In this document: positions 48,175-61,644 of the stretch, piece after piece
How positions within the stretch are numbered: the first letter of the stretch is position 1
How the letters are laid out: each line of letters begins with the position of its first letter
From: Populus alba
Taxonomy: Eukaryota > Streptophyta > Magnoliopsida > Malpighiales > Salicaceae
DNA length: 64,000 nucleotides
Reading direction: 5' to 3'
NCBI RefSeq assembly: GCF_005239225.2
Contig: NC_133284.1
Span: 28,196,339 to 28,260,338, forward strand
The notes under the pieces: generated by a model
The model's input: the letters and a program-made list of their open reading frames with translations, nothing else
Told to the model about the DNA's origin: nothing
The model's database searches: none
Made by a program: the position numbers and the translations under genes

Positions 48175-51100
48175 TCACTCTTTTCCTTGAGGAAACTGAA
48201 AGAGACGGCTTTTGGGATCATATATTCCCGCAAGGATAGCTACAAGAACCCACACCATAAGAATGCCAATTACAAGAGTTCTCAACAGGTGGTTCCAGTT
48301 ATCATTAACATGAACATCAGCCTGAGTAGTCAGATGTAGTGAAGGAACATCTTCCCCACCATCACTAAAAAATGGACTGGCTGTGTTGATCTCATTTGTA
48401 GATTGTGGCTGCTGCATGATGCGAGCGTCTGAACATATCTCACAACTGCAATTACCTCCAAGACATAATGGGAGTGTCTTAAGGCACTCCAAGAGAACCC
48501 TGTGGTACATTTTCCCTTCAATTCTCAGCTTTTTCCTAGTGACAGGTTTTAGAACCTGAACAGAACAGGAGATCCATGTTTAGACATATAAAGAGAGAGA
48601 ATAAAGGCACAGATTTTATTACCCCCTTCCTTTCTACAACCCAAAACAACAAAAAATGAAAAATGTAACACAGGAAGACCAATCATTCAGATCCTTATGA
48701 GAAAGTATGCTTACTTGGATAAAGGTTTGAGCAATAACTCGAACTACTGGAGGAAGCCGTATAACAACCAACTGACCAAGGCGGTTGGGGAAGTTATCAT
48801 GCAGAAGTGAAGAGCAGGATCTCATCATTTGCATAGGTATTTTCAATGGTGATAGCCCATCACAATCCACAAGAACGGTAATCTGAGGACTATCTTCATC
48901 AACTAAATGCAGGATTCCATGCTCTACCTGAGATACTGGTGCATATCCATTTCATTAATATTGAAATAGAACATTGAAAATGTCAAAATAGATAAACTAA
49001 TGGAACAAACATACTAAAACGTTGACAGCTTATTTCAAAATTCAAACTAACATAAGCAATTGGAAAGGAGATATTCCATCGGTTCAAATCCATTCCTTCT
49101 ATCATCAGAAAACGAATCATTTTTTTAGCAGGCAAGTAACCAGCTACATTGTTGACCTTGCAGGATGGTGCTTTTAGTATAGAAAATAAATAAAGGCATC
49201 AATGGTCTACATTGCATGTTATTCAACCAATGCTCTTTCAGCTCATCCATAAGGACCAGTTTTATAAGCAGGGTTTGGGCAGTTTTAGCAAACAACCAGC
49301 ATACCAGACATTAGAAGGTCAGAAACATGATCGATTTGCCTCCAATGAAGAATCTGAAATTGAGGTGCTGCTTAGATGGAACAGCAATTATACTTTGTTA
49401 TCTTTGGTGAGGAAAACCTTTTTATTCGGATGCCAGCATTCAATGGCCTATATGGCAAGAAGTGAAATGAAATATGGTCAAAGAATAGGGACTTACTAAT
49501 GGCTTGAGCAAAGCGAGCTCTCTCATGAGATGGAAAGTTGGCGCAAGCTAGACCAAGCCGCACAATGAGGCAAGGTCGGTTCAGCACATCAAGACCATGC
49601 CAGAAGACCATATTTGACCAATTTTCAAGCTCTTGTTGTGAAAGAATTCTGTAAGTCTCCCTCCAACGGACTGTCTTCTTTATTGACAATAAAAAGCACG
49701 AAAAGTCCCCATTTGCAGCAGAGTAAAATCTACGGAGCTCATCCTCATTAATTCTGCATAAACATCCATGTCATGATCAGCTGCAACAAGAAAAGCCAAG
49801 AGGTTCAAAGAATTTAAGGCGATGAAATGAGTATCCAAACCAGTGCGGAAAAGTTATGTCTTTGAGAAAATTAACCAAATGGACAGCTGAGTGATGTATA
49901 TGAGACTTTTCGGAGACCTAATACAGCAGAGGAACAAGAATAGCGCTAGAAGTTCATTCCAGGTCACTGGAGGATGAGGAGAATTATCTTAGACATTGAC
50001 ATGAGGCTGAAATCCAGGAAGCAGATAAGGATCTGAACTTTCTTAGAACATGTCTGTTATTGTATGACAAATTTATGATGAGCTCAGAAACAGTTGCCAG
50101 AACAGAAATAAGCATGGAATGGATGGAACATGTTAAGGTCTGTAGCACAGAGCCTGGTCACATTCTTGATTGATAAAGAAGTACACAGACGATCAATGAT
50201 GGAACTAATTGGCTGTAAAGTACATAACAAGATGACGTCCTAGAATCCAGAACAAGAAAACCCCACAGCACATCTTTTTCACATTCCCGGTACATTATAA
50301 GTGAGAAAAACCACCTTTCTGGTAATGCAATTCCTTGATTTTCTAGCTCCTTGTACAATTGTATCAACCAAATTTCAGATGCTAGACTTTGAGAGGCCAT
50401 GTCTGAAGTCCTGCAGATCAGATGAAAGCCATAAACTTGTAACTAGATCCCCGGAAGTAGTTCCAGGACACCAAAGCTCCCAAACAAATTTCTTTAGTAA
50501 AATATCATAACCAAAAACATATATAAAATAAATAAAACCAATACATCCACCAGACAATAATCAAGAGAAAAAAAGACCATAAGCTTAAATCTTATTGAAC
50601 AATGAATGACCAAGAAAAGACATCAATAAAAGAGAGCCAGGTAGATATCTAGCTAACAAGCATACCAAAGATGCATCCAAAACAAAAACCCATGTCATGT
50701 CAAGCACTAAAACAAGCTCCTCAAGGACTTACTGAGCCACTATAATATAGCCCCAAGACATCAATTGACCAAATCCAGCTCAATGTCATCTGGGTTACAA
50801 ACCCAGCATCTTCCAAACAGTTTTTTTTCCAAATATCATTTACCCAATAAACTGGAAACTGTGTTGCATTGTTTCAGACAGTAAACTAGTGTTTTTGTCA
50901 GAACTAGGATTCAAGACTCAAGGTCCCCGGCCCACATATAATTCCGAAGTCAACCAACTCGTTCATGGACCAGTTGAAGGATGAAAACAAACCGGATGTA
51001 GATGTGGAGAAGAAAACAAATAGAAAATTAAAAGGTGTAATGAATTTATTGATTATGTGTTTTAACTGGCCATTGTTAATTGACAGCGCAACACAAGCTC

Positions 51101-53787
51101 TTAATCACAGTTAGGAAGTACCCAGTCACAACAGAACCAACTTTCATCTGCAATTTCCAATTCCAGTTGGCACAAATGGCCTGTTTGTTTATATTTGACA
51201 CCCCATAACCCAAGATTGAACATCAAAATTCAAATTACAATCCTAAAATCACTAGTCCTTGATTTCAAACCTTCATCAGTTAGTCACCAACTTACAACAT
51301 ATCTCTCATGTAATAATAAACCAAACATCAACAACATGCATTACAAGTTTTAAAATTGATTAAATTGCTTGTTTAAACTATTTTTATAAGAAATTGTAGG
51401 TTTGCTTTTGTGATTCCAGTTCATCAAGAGAGCAGATGTTAAAAAGGTAAAGGGTTCACATAAAAATGGAGAAAAATAACTCTTGTTTTCCATTAACAAA
51501 GTATCGAAAGAACTAAATCTATATAGTAAAAAAAAAAAGTTATAAGATCTCCACAATTATAACATTTAAAAAGGTAAATTACAATATCATAGAATTTCAG
51601 AGATCATCCAAAAGTTTCAAGATATGTTCAAAAAAACTTTATGTTTACAAAAATATTACATAAACTCTCCTCTGTACCCAAAACACCCATGATTATTATT
51701 AAGAAAAGATAATTAAATTAAAGAACTTCAGAAATTTGAGAAAGAGTACATAAAAATAGGACATGGTTATTTTTTTAGTAGATGAACAATATTAATTGCA
51801 TTATTTAATTTCGAACAATTTTGTTTGATTTTTTTAAATATTCTTTCTTAAATATTTCTAAGTTTTTTTGTTTACCTATTTTTCTAAATATCAATTAAGC
51901 ACATTTTTGACATGTGAAGAGGTTAATGTCAAATCTTCAAACTTTTGGATAGTTTTTATAATTTTATGTGACCTCAGGAAGGTTATTGTAATTTACCCTA
52001 TTTAAAATATTGAAAACTTTACCATCTATTTACCTTGTTTCAAAAGAAGAAAGTGCAGAGTGTGACTCGGAACATGTTTCTGAATCAGCTTCATGGGAAT
52101 TATTGGAGCCATTTGAGTTTTCACCGCTGCAGTTTGATTGATTGGATATAGCAGTTGCAACTGAAAGGACTAATAATGGCCTCGAAAACATCTATAAGCA
52201 AGTCAGGAAAGTAAATAAAATTATTTCCAGGAAATCATATTTATTTATAAACAGCATATATCATCACAAGAAGAGAATAGAAAATTATTCACTATGACCT
52301 CAACCATAACAGGAAAATGCAGACAACATGCCAAGAGGAAAGACAATTACGGGTTAAGAAATTGAAGTTCTAAAAATAGCTGATGGCAGAAAGAGCCCCT
52401 TAAATTAAAAATCATTATGAACCAAGCAAAACTTTCAATTAAGGGTCATTGCTGGGCATGACGCTTCAAGTATTGGACTTGCAACCACAAAGGTGCATGT
52501 AAAAACTTGACAACAGCCGCTTCATGCAAAAAAGCTGAAGGATATAACTGTCCCCAGATTCTTTGTAGCACATGATTCCAGTTGATTATATTTGTCACTT
52601 GTGATGAGAACCAACTATTAAAGATGATAGTAGCAAATGCTGATACCAAGCAGTGATAGAATTGGTTCTTATCATTTGTGACAGATATGTGCTGATCATT
52701 TTCAATAATTGCTTCTTATTTATCAAGAAACAACTGACTTGGCTGCTGCAGACAACAAGTGAGCTAAACCGGAACTCTCTTACCATTTGTCTCCCTTTAA
52801 CTGATCATATTCAAAGCTTCATTGAACCTGTGTTCGATGTAAGTACTTGCTCATTTATGGACCCTTGGCTCATTCTAAACACATGGAACCCTCTCTGATT
52901 TCTCTCACTAAGGCTTAATACTCTCAAATCTCACCATTACATCATCCACAAAACCCCTTCTAATCCTAATCAATCATCACTCTAAAATTACACCTGCTCG
53001 CTCAATTCTTCATCCTATCCCAGGATCCCATGGCATTTTCACCTGCTGCAACTTTAAACCCCCAGACCATTGCCCGATTCTACTCTCTCATCCCTCTCTT
53101 TCTCCATACCATTACTTATATACAACAGTGCCTCTTTTCATATTATATTTATTTATAAGTGATTCATTAGAAGAACCACGCATATATAAAAGGAAATGTG
53201 TCTTTAGCACATAGCTACTATATTTTGTAAATGCTTTCCCACTTCCATCATTTGAGCTACACCAAATTACTTGAAACTAAAAATAATATAAAAATCCTCA
53301 GTATAAATATAAAAATGTCTGCCTTCAGTTATTGTGAAGAAAGTAAATAACTAGTGAATGTGTGAAACAATTGATAAACCAGTAGCAATGTTATTTGATT
53401 GCGATGACAGAAAATAAGTAAGAAGCAAGAAACAACCTGTACACCTTTAACCAAACCCTTGAAGGGAGCCCATCTTTGAATCCACTTAAAAGGTGGATAG
53501 CAAAGGAGTTGCAAAGCCTGAAGACCATTCCAAACCTGGGGACATTTAGACCTCGAAACCCTTCGTACTGCCTCTAACGTAGCAACTTTGAGTAAAAATA
53601 TTGCTACCTGACCAACTGGGCCAGTACCATGTCTTGAATAAACTATAAGCTTGCAAGCACTCCGAGGAAATGATTTATGATCAGAGGCAACTGTTTTTCC
53701 CTTATAAACAACAGTCTGCCCTTGCCCTTGCCCTTGCCCTTGCCCCTGTCCCTGATCTCTAACAGACTTATGCGTAGGATCTCCCAT
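48175..53787 (-). CDS. SEC14-like CRAL-TRIO protein with C-terminal membrane anchor
   Basis: Exons 53437-53787, 52034-52191, 50315-50410, 49497-49753, 48715-48935 and 48175-48555 give 487 residues. The N-terminus contains a GQ dipeptide run at residues 12-24. A region rich in Ser/Asn (about 135-165) follows. The SEC14 lipid-binding fold lies at about 250-378, with VFWHGLDVLNRPCLIV and the ITVLVDCDGLSP strand. A Cys-rich segment (CLGGNCSCEIC) comes next, and a hydrophobic helix TLVIGILMVWVLVAILAGIY at ~454-473 lies close to the C-terminus. SEC14 proteins bind or exchange phosphoinositides and other lipids between membranes. I recall Arabidopsis At3g46450 as similar. A leader intron (53866-54006, GT-AG) precedes ATG 53787; the longer frame upstream begins only with TTG. 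Introns 1 and 2 are over 1.2 kb each. Confidence 0.9.
53718..53755. repeat. Hexanucleotide repeat coding for Gly-Gln in the SEC14 gene
   Basis: Near-perfect repeats of cccttg on the plus strand, read on the minus strand as CAAGGG codon pairs giving alternating Gln-Gly. The last units (cccctgtccctg) are degenerate. Confidence 0.9.
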
Positions 53788-53865
53788 GGAAGCGGGCTCG
53801 CCCAATTTATTTCACTTAATTAAACTGGTGGCATTTCATCAAAGGGTTGTTGTGCAAACTTCAAT

Positions 53866-54006
53866 CTGAAAATAGCATGGCCCTGATCAGCACAATTTAT
53901 GTGGCTATGATAGCAAAATACCGACATCAAATCAAACTAATCCTAAATTCAATACCAGCATCATTAAACCCTGCCTAATAAAGCAAAGGGAAAAGAAAGC
54001 ACTCAC
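53866..54006 (-). other. 5' UTR intron of the SEC14 gene
   Basis: On the minus strand the donor TTCCG|GTGAGT and the acceptor TTTTCAG|ATTG flank 141 bp between the presumed leader exons. It lies wholly upstream of the start codon. Confidence 0.65.
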
Positions 54007-54144
54007 CGGAAAATCTTCATGTGGATCTGATCAGACGATGACAAGAGGATTCGAAGGGGAAACAGAGTAGGAAAGACAGCTTTTTGGTTCGATCAAAATT
54101 ATGGAGAAAGGGAGGTGGCACTAGAGCAGAGAGAGCCTTTTTCA

Positions 54145-54151
54145 ATTTATA
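54145..54151 (-). promoter_or_regulatory. Probable TATA box of the SEC14 gene
   Basis: TATAAAT on the minus strand, about 140 bp above the leader-intron donor. It would start transcription near 54120. Confidence 0.5.
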
Positions 54152-55079
54152 CTGTGTTTTGGTTGCTATTTTGTTTGTCTTCTAATAGTTCATTTATAAC
54201 CTATTTATTTATCAGTGGTAAGCTTTTACTCCTATATTTTGAAACTTTTCAGAATTACCCTTCAACTTTCCAATCCACCCAACTATTAAATAACCGACTA
54301 TCTAGTTTTCAATTTGACCAATTTATTAAATAGCCAGCCTTTCGAATTTGGTTTTGGAGTTTTCTCTCTTTTCTTTTTTTTAGGTTTTCAAGTGTTTAGG
54401 CAAGACGTTAGAACATTTATTGTGTGTGTGTGTATGGTTATTTGAGGGGTAAAATAAGATAAAATTAAGAATAAAATAAAATAAAAATATTACAAAAGTT
54501 AACTTTTTTTTCACTGGGAAAATTTAAAACTTTCTAAAGGTGTAGGGGTAAGATTGATCAATTTCAACCTATAAGAGTAGAAATGAAAATATTGATGAAT
54601 TGTAAGGGTAGAAGTATAGTTTACCCTGTAATCCAGCTAACTGAAATAGTTAGAGAAAGCGTAGGACCCAGATTGTAGACTTTGAGCCATTGACAGCACC
54701 CTTGATGACACGTATACGAACAAAATAGTGTCGTCGTGAAATTTATAAACTTGGCACGTTTGTTCCATGCATGGAAAAAATTTCGAGAGATCACTTTCTA
54801 ACCCTTCTCGTCTTTATTAATTAATAGGAAAGTTAATTAATAAAACAAAATAGAAAAAAAAATTAACTTCATTTTTATAATAATTTCTTTTATTTTTTTT
54901 TAAAAAATAATTTTCTAGAAATTATAAAAAACTTTAAAATATTATATTAGTTGTTGATTGTATCAAATTTAATTATTGTCTTCTGATCATTATATATTTT
55001 ATTTTGAATATTTTTTAATTTTTAATTTATAATTTTATTATTACTTAAAATATGATCTAATTTATTTTTTATATAAATT

Positions 55080-55470
55080 TAAGTTCTTATTCTTTTTATT
55101 ATTATTTATTTTTTCTTATTCTTTTTAATTAAATTTTTTTTATATGTCATATTTAATTTCTATTCTTTTTATTGCAATTCATTTTATTTGAAATAATATA
55201 TGAAATTAGAATTTTTTCTAATTTTATCCCTTTTTAATTTTTTTATATGTCAGATTTGATCTCAATTCTTTTTATTTTTATTTATTTATTTAAAATACTT
55301 TATGAAATTTTTTTTAATTTTATCATCATTAAAAAATTTTATCTTTCATATTCGGTCCTTATTATTTTTATTTTTTTATTTAAGATAATGGATGAAGTTG
55401 GAATTTTTTTCAATTTTATCATATTTTAATTTTTTTTTCATCTTTTCAGTTTTAGTCCCTATTCTTTTAA
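55080..55470 (+). repeat. Pyrimidine-rich tandem repeat R2, second array
   Basis: Landmarks of the type atgtcagatttgatctcaattctttttatt recur near 55142, 55243, 55340 and 55438, giving a period close to 100 bp. Units contain an aaataat..atgaaattagaattttttctaattttatc block in variable form. Confidence 0.65.
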
Positions 55471-56945
55471 TAAACTTGAAAAAAAATATTAATAAGTAAT
55501 TTTTATATATTATTTTTCATAACAAGAACAAATACTAAAAAATATTTTTCAACTCATTTTACATGACACTATCAAACATAAAAAATAATACATTTTTTTA
55601 GAATTTATTTTTTATTGAAACTATTTTCCAAAAACAAACTACTTTTTGATAAACAAATAGTGTCTTAATATATGCTGTAAAATGCTGGAAGTAATTAAGG
55701 AGTTTGGTAACATTTATTAATTTGATTTTTTCTATATAGAATTAAAAATAAAAAATTATTTTTTATTTTATTTTTAAGAAAAAATATGTTTTAACAAAAA
55801 AAAATTTTAAAAACCATTCATGCTTAATGTAATTTATTAAATATAAAAATATATTATTGGTTAAAATATAAAATTAATAAATGGTGTATTTAATTATAAT
55901 AGTGATAAAAATATTGTAATAATTTATAAAATTATAACAATGATGGTAATAGTTATAGTAATATTAGATTAACAATAATTATTATTTTATTGGTAAACAT
56001 CAATCATAACAACAGCAATAATAATAATTTATTATTACTATTACTACTAATAATAGAGGTAACTATAATAGAATAATAATTATAAAATTTATATATATTT
56101 ATAAAGGTTATAAAGCTAATGACGGTAGAAGTAACAAAGTTAATGATAATATTAAAATAAGAGTTAGTGACGAAGAAGTAAGATGAAAGTTATGGTTATG
56201 ATATGTATATATTAAAAAAACTAATACGAGCCAGCGGATTTTTATGGTGGATTCAAATAGTACAATGGCAATTTCAACCTTTTAGCAAAAACAAACAAAG
56301 CTTGTAATCAGCGGTGAAATCGACTTTCCCAAACAAGTCATTGGGCATTACAAAATTGATTAGGGATAAACTAATTTAAATATAATTTTTTTTACAATAA
56401 AATTATTTTTTTACCCAGCAAAATATATATATATATATGTGTGTGTGTCTTTAGTCCAAGGGCTTTTTTGTTTTTTAAATATTATCTATATAGTAAAATT
56501 ACATTAATACCCTTAAAAACAAAGAACAATTAAACCTACATAAGAAGACATTTTTGTCTTTTTATTTTATATAAATAATTAAGTTACGTAATTGCCTTTA
56601 AATTCAAAAAAGAATAGAAGCATTGTTTCAAGTGTATTTTTATATTTTCATTATATTTTTTCTTTTTAGTTGAAATAAGGGCTGTTTCTAATTGTCAAAG
56701 ATTTAATATTATTAAAAAAAAATTGTTCATACATGAAACATACACATCAGCGCGTGATAACCCTACACCAAGCAAACTACGAGTGTGGGGTTGTTTGATT
56801 ACCAAAATCAATCAATGACGATGGCATTTAGAGTGGCACTTCATTCTCTTTGTGATGGTGGATAGCTTGTTCATGGCGGATACATAATTGGGCTCCAATA
56901 ACATTTTCATTTCTTTTTCTCTTTTTTTTTTCTTTATCAACCTCA

Positions 56946-57073
56946 AAATTCATGTCAAACCTTTCAAAGATTATTTATGTCCTCCAATTTATATTTCTAT
57001 CAATTTTGAAAATTCATGCCAGCCCATTTAAAGATTATTTATGTCCTCTAGTTTATATTTTTATCAGTTTTAG
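56946..57073. repeat. 64-bp tandem duplication
   Basis: The block aaagattatttatgtcctc occurs at 56966 and 57030, within two copies of a unit starting aaaattcatg. Confidence 0.85.
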
Positions 57074-57440
57074 CTCTCATTCTTTTTTATTTTTATTTGT
57101 TTTGCTTTTAATGATTTTTGAAGTTTAAATTCTTTCCAGATTCATCATTGAGCATTTTATTTCATTTAGTTTTTTATTTGATTTGGTCATTGTTCTTTTG
57201 ATTGCTTTTTTTTTTTTTATGTGTTATCATTTTCAATTTCATCCCTCATCATCTTATTTCTTTTAGTTTTTATTCCAATTTTGGTTCTCTTTCTTTTGAT
57301 TGCTATTTTCTTATCTTTTTCTTAATTTATTTTTTTTTTCAATTTAATCCTTAATTATTTTCTTTCATCTAGTTTTTATACCATATTTGATCTTCATTGT
57401 TTTGATTGCTATTTGTTTTGTTTTAAAATTTTTTTATAGT
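57060..57440 (+). repeat. Pyrimidine-rich tandem repeat R2, third array
   Basis: The landmark ttcttttgattgct and its variants recur near 57190, 57293 and 57400, a period of 103-107 bp. Between them lie tttcaatttcatcc and tcatcttatttc blocks. Confidence 0.65.
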
Positions 57441-57479
57441 TGAAAATCTTACTTCTTGATTTTTCTGTGTCATTTTTTT

Positions 57480-58110
57480 CAATAGGGTAATATTGATCTT
57501 ATAACTTGGACCATTGGTTTTAAATGTTATCCTGATTTAAGTTGAGTCCTCTTTTTATATTCTATATTAAACTTTGTTTTCAATTTCATCATTCGACATT
57601 GAGTTATCAGGTCTTGAGCTTTGTTATTTGTTTTACTTTCTATTTTATAAGTTTATCCTGATCTTATATCTTGAGTAGTGAGTTAGTCGAGTTAACCTGA
57701 GTTGACTCAAGGTTTTTCTCTTAGTGTTTTTTTATAAAATTGATTCCTTTTCAAATCTCATCATTTGACATTAAAGTATTGACCCCTGAGCTTTGTGGTT
57801 TTTCTGATTTTCTTTATGTGGGGTCATATTGAGTTTAGGTTAGTTAAGTTAACCCGTACTAACTTGTGTTTTTTTTTTTTTAGATTCGGTCTTTTTTGCT
57901 AGGATATTTTGTTAAAATATAATTATTTTTCATCTCGATTTATGAGTTTGCTTTTTTTTTTTTTTTTTTTTTTTTTTTCAATTTCATCATTTGACATTTG
58001 GTTATTGAGCATCGAGCTTTATGTTTTATTTGTTTTAATTTTGGCAGGGTTGTCTCGATTTCATACCTCGGGCCATGTGTTATTTGAGTTAACCCTTGTT
58101 AACTTGGTTT
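57480..58110 (-). repeat. Tandem repeat R1, second array, inverted relative to 10480-11340
   Basis: Read on the minus strand, units show gttaact(c/t), an ataagatcaggataa block, aaacaaataacaaagctc and atgatgaaattgaaaa, matching the order in the first array. A run of 27 T (57952-57978) interrupts one unit. Confidence 0.65.
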
Positions 58111-58585
58111 ATTATCACCTGGACATCCCTTTTTTTTGTTATGGAAAAATTGACCTAGCCCATACCAACCACCTATCTAGTGTTTATATATACTAGCTAT
58201 TTGACTTGTGCTTCGCCATAGGCCGAATATTTTTTTACAATAAAAGAAATTAAATATTTAGTCTTTTTCATCATATTTTTTTACAAAAAGAATATCAAGT
58301 GTAAATCAAAATATTTACGCACATATCTAATTCAATAAATTGAGAATCATTTGTTTCAACAAATGAAAAAAAAAAAGAGTCATTGACGATAATTGAATAT
58401 GTACCTTGAAAAGTCGAGAGGCGGGTATAGATAAAAATATTTGATATTATAATACATTTTATTTATCCTATTGTGTTTAATGACTCTATTTATTAAAACC
58501 TATCCAAAAATAAAGTTCAATTATATAAAACATAAAAAAAATTATAAATGAATTATAAAAATCTATTAAAAAATTATATATATAC

Positions 58586-58635
58586 AGTGGCGGAGCCACG
58601 TGGGGACAAAAGGGGGCAATTGCCCCCTTAACTTT
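58586..58635. mobile_element. Possible DNA-transposon terminus with 20-bp palindrome
   Basis: cagtggcggagccacgtggg begins at about 58585 and is followed by the perfect palindrome aagggggcaattgccccctt at 58610-58629. A GC-rich terminus of this kind in AT-rich DNA resembles ends of plant hAT-like elements as I remember them. The opposite end was not found and no transposase frame is present nearby. Confidence 0.35.
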
Positions 58636-59780
58636 TTTTTTTATAAAAAAAAATTAATATATTAGTTTAGGGAATTTACTACGGGAAGGAAAACAGAAAC
58701 CTGCATTGTTTATAATTGTAGGCTTATAATATAATATAATAAATATAAACAGCTCATTGCACAATTTTTTTCCTTTTTCCCTTATGTTTCCATATTAAAT
58801 TGATGGTATCGGGCCTTCCAGCTTTAAAATATGGAATCCCTAGCTATCAAAGAGTATTTTTTATTCCCTGCTTTTACCGAGTTGTTCTTTTCATGAGTTG
58901 CTCTGTCGCTTTGTTCTTTTCATGAGCTGTTGTTCTTTGCCTCTCTCGTATGCAAATTTCTCATCAAGTATAGGCAAACAATTAATTTTTTTTGCCTTTT
59001 TTTTATATTTTAGGTAAATTTTCTTTATTTTCTTTATTTATTTCATTGTTTAATTTTAATTTTATTCTTTTATAATTAGTTATTAAAAATATTAGGGTTT
59101 ATGATAATTTATGGGTTTTGATATAAATATGTTCAAAATAAATGTTTAAATCTACTAATTTAATCAATTAAATATTTCTTTTCTTATTAGAAAGGAATAA
59201 ATTAATATTCATGTATAACCACTATTCTTGACATTTCTTGCATTTGACAGAGTAGTTTATTGAAATTTAATATTTTTATATGACTTGTTTGTAAGTAAAA
59301 TATCAAGTAGAAAACATGTTTTTCAAGAATTGTTTCTCTTACACATACACTAGGCATTGCTCCTCAATTAAATATCTAGAAATAATTAAGTATAATTTAA
59401 TCAACATACTTATTATATGTATATAGATATGAATTGAAATAGTTTTTGATTTTAATGAATTGATGTGTATTTTGCTATGAATTTCATATGAAAGAATTAG
59501 AATTATTATCAAAATATGAAAACTTGAAGAGAACAATTATAATGTAAGTTTTTTCATTTTGAAAGTATTTTTAAATTAATTTTACTTGATATGAATTAGT
59601 ATATATGCTTTGAATTGATTTCTAATGCATATCTATATAATTTAGTATTTGTTAATAATTTTCCCCCTCATTGAAAAAATAAATATTTTTTTTTAATTTA
59701 TATTTAAATGACTAATCATTCTCACTGAAATTTTATTTTTTTAATTAGTATTTTTTTAAAATAATGGTTGTTTTTTTAAG

Positions 59781-59783
<3 letters not shown>

Positions 59784-59811
<28 letters not shown>
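59784..59811. repeat. (AT)n microsatellite
   Basis: About 14 AT units. Confidence 0.95.
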
Positions 59812-59814
<3 letters not shown>

Positions 59815-60009
59815 TAAAAAAAAGAATGATTATAAATTAGTCATTTAAATATAAATTAAAAAAATATATTTAAAACTACATGTAAAAAGAAAAGAATGAT
59901 TTTTTAAAAGCCAAAATTATAGTGAATGATATGTCTTCCACCTCGATGTTTCTTTTGAAAAAATAAGTTAGATGATACGTTGCCTGACAAGGTCTAGATT
60001 TAGGCTGAA

Positions 60010-60260
60010 TGTTTTTTTGGCTCAAAACTCATTTTGACCAAAAATACCTAAAAAAACACCCTGCGAACCTTGACAAATCAATTCATGGCCTTAAAAACAC
60101 CCAAAATACCACCCCAAAACCTGAAACTAAAAATCTTCTTTAACTCAGATATGTTTTTTCAGACGCTCTCAAGGTTAGGAAAAAAAAAAACCTGTAGGTT
60201 GAACTCTTCTCATCGAGTGGAATCACTTAACATAAAAATTAATCTTTGTGGTGGTCTGAA
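60010..60260 (+). repeat. Dispersed repeat R3, copy B
   Basis: The blocks ggctcaaaactcattttgac, aaaaatacctaaaaaaacac, attcatggcc and aacacccaaaatacc follow the same order as in 44880-45110. The match is diverged. Confidence 0.45.
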
Positions 60261-60950
60261 TCAATGCCAATAATATTTTTCTTTTTCAACCAATGGAATT
60301 TTGTGATTTCTCTCTGTCTTATCTCCCAAACTAGGAATCAAAAAATAATAAAATGAATTTTTGTATCAAAATCAAATTGAAACAAATATTGAGGGATCGA
60401 ATATGTATAATTTGTAAAGTTTGAGGATTAAATTAAATTTTTATATAAACTTTAAAACCATCATTCATTGCGTCTTTTCTACTTTGATATATGGTATTTC
60501 AATTTTGTTCTTAGTCAATGAATTTGATTTAATTGTATTTGAATTAGGCTTAAAAATGATTAATTGTGCAAAACAAAAGTTATAGGTTCAAATTGAAAAA
60601 CCAAAGCAAAATTTTAAACAATTGACCCACTGTAAAATGTGAGAAAGTAAACAATATATATGTGTGCAATATTTTCTTCATACCTTTTAGATTATTTTCA
60701 TTAATCATGAGGATATAATGACGATGATTATAATGCTGGAAAGATATTAGTAATAGTATGATAGTTTTGGTGTTGTGATTTTAATAATGCCGGTAATATG
60801 ATATTATAAAAAATAAAAATAATAAATAACCACTTGTTATTAATATGATATTATCCCCTTTTGTGTGAAGTAGAGTTATGTGTAGGAAAAAAATCTTGTT
60901 GAATTGATCCTCAATTAAACAGTGGAGGAAACCAATGTGGTGATTTCTTG

Positions 60951-61134
60951 TGTGTTTGGGATTTTTGAATTTTTTATTTTTTTTATTTTAAATAATTTTT
61001 TTTATGTTATTGAATCGTTTTGATGTGTATTAATGTTAAAAATAATTTTTTAAAAATAAAAATAAATTCATTTTAATATATTTTTAAACGAAAAATACTT
61101 TAAACCATCACTACCACTACAATCCCAAATAAAC
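60951..61134 (+). repeat. MITE-like dispersed repeat, copy 5
   Basis: The left end tgtgtttgggat and the right end ccactacaatcccaaat are inverted. The interior shares gttaaaaataattttttaaaa with copy 2 in the same orientation. Confidence 0.75.
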
Positions 61135-61644
61135 TATTCATTCATAATTAAAATTATGTGGTTTATTAAAGCTTATTTTTTTTTTAATTTTTTCCACGAG
61201 ATAAAATTCTATTGAATTTCCTGTTAAAATTAAAGGTGCGTGGCATGCTCTAATCAATAAACATTTAACATTTTGGAATGAAAATGAAACTATTTTAAAT
61301 TTTAAAAATTAAATTTTGAATGAAATCTTAATTTTTTAAATATATAAAAGTAAATTAGATATAATTTTTCAGATTTATTACACTAAAAATAAAGTAATAT
61401 CAAAACTAATTAACTTCTTCAAAAATACATACTTATTTATTTATTTAGAGACACTTGAAAGGAATAAGAGAAAAACGAAGAGATTATAAAAAACAAAATG
61501 ATTTAAATCTTATATATTTTAAATATATAAATTTTATTTATTAATTAATTAAATATAAATATAAATAGAAGTAGAAAATAGATTCTCAATAGCCCGATCA
61601 TGATCATGTATTGATCTAAATCTTCGTTTTTAAGGGAAGCTAGT

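Larger units (their letters stand above)
54152..61640. other. 7.5-kb gene-free, repeat-dominated interval
   Basis: Extremely AT-rich. It contains the R2 arrays, an inverted R1 array, a 64-bp duplication, a probable DNA-transposon terminus with a 20-bp palindrome, a second R3 copy and a MITE-like copy. No coding frame is credible. Confidence 0.65.

Noticed and set aside
57909..58196. 95-codon plus-strand frame
   Set aside because: It is built over the T27 run (polyphenylalanine) inside repeat R1.
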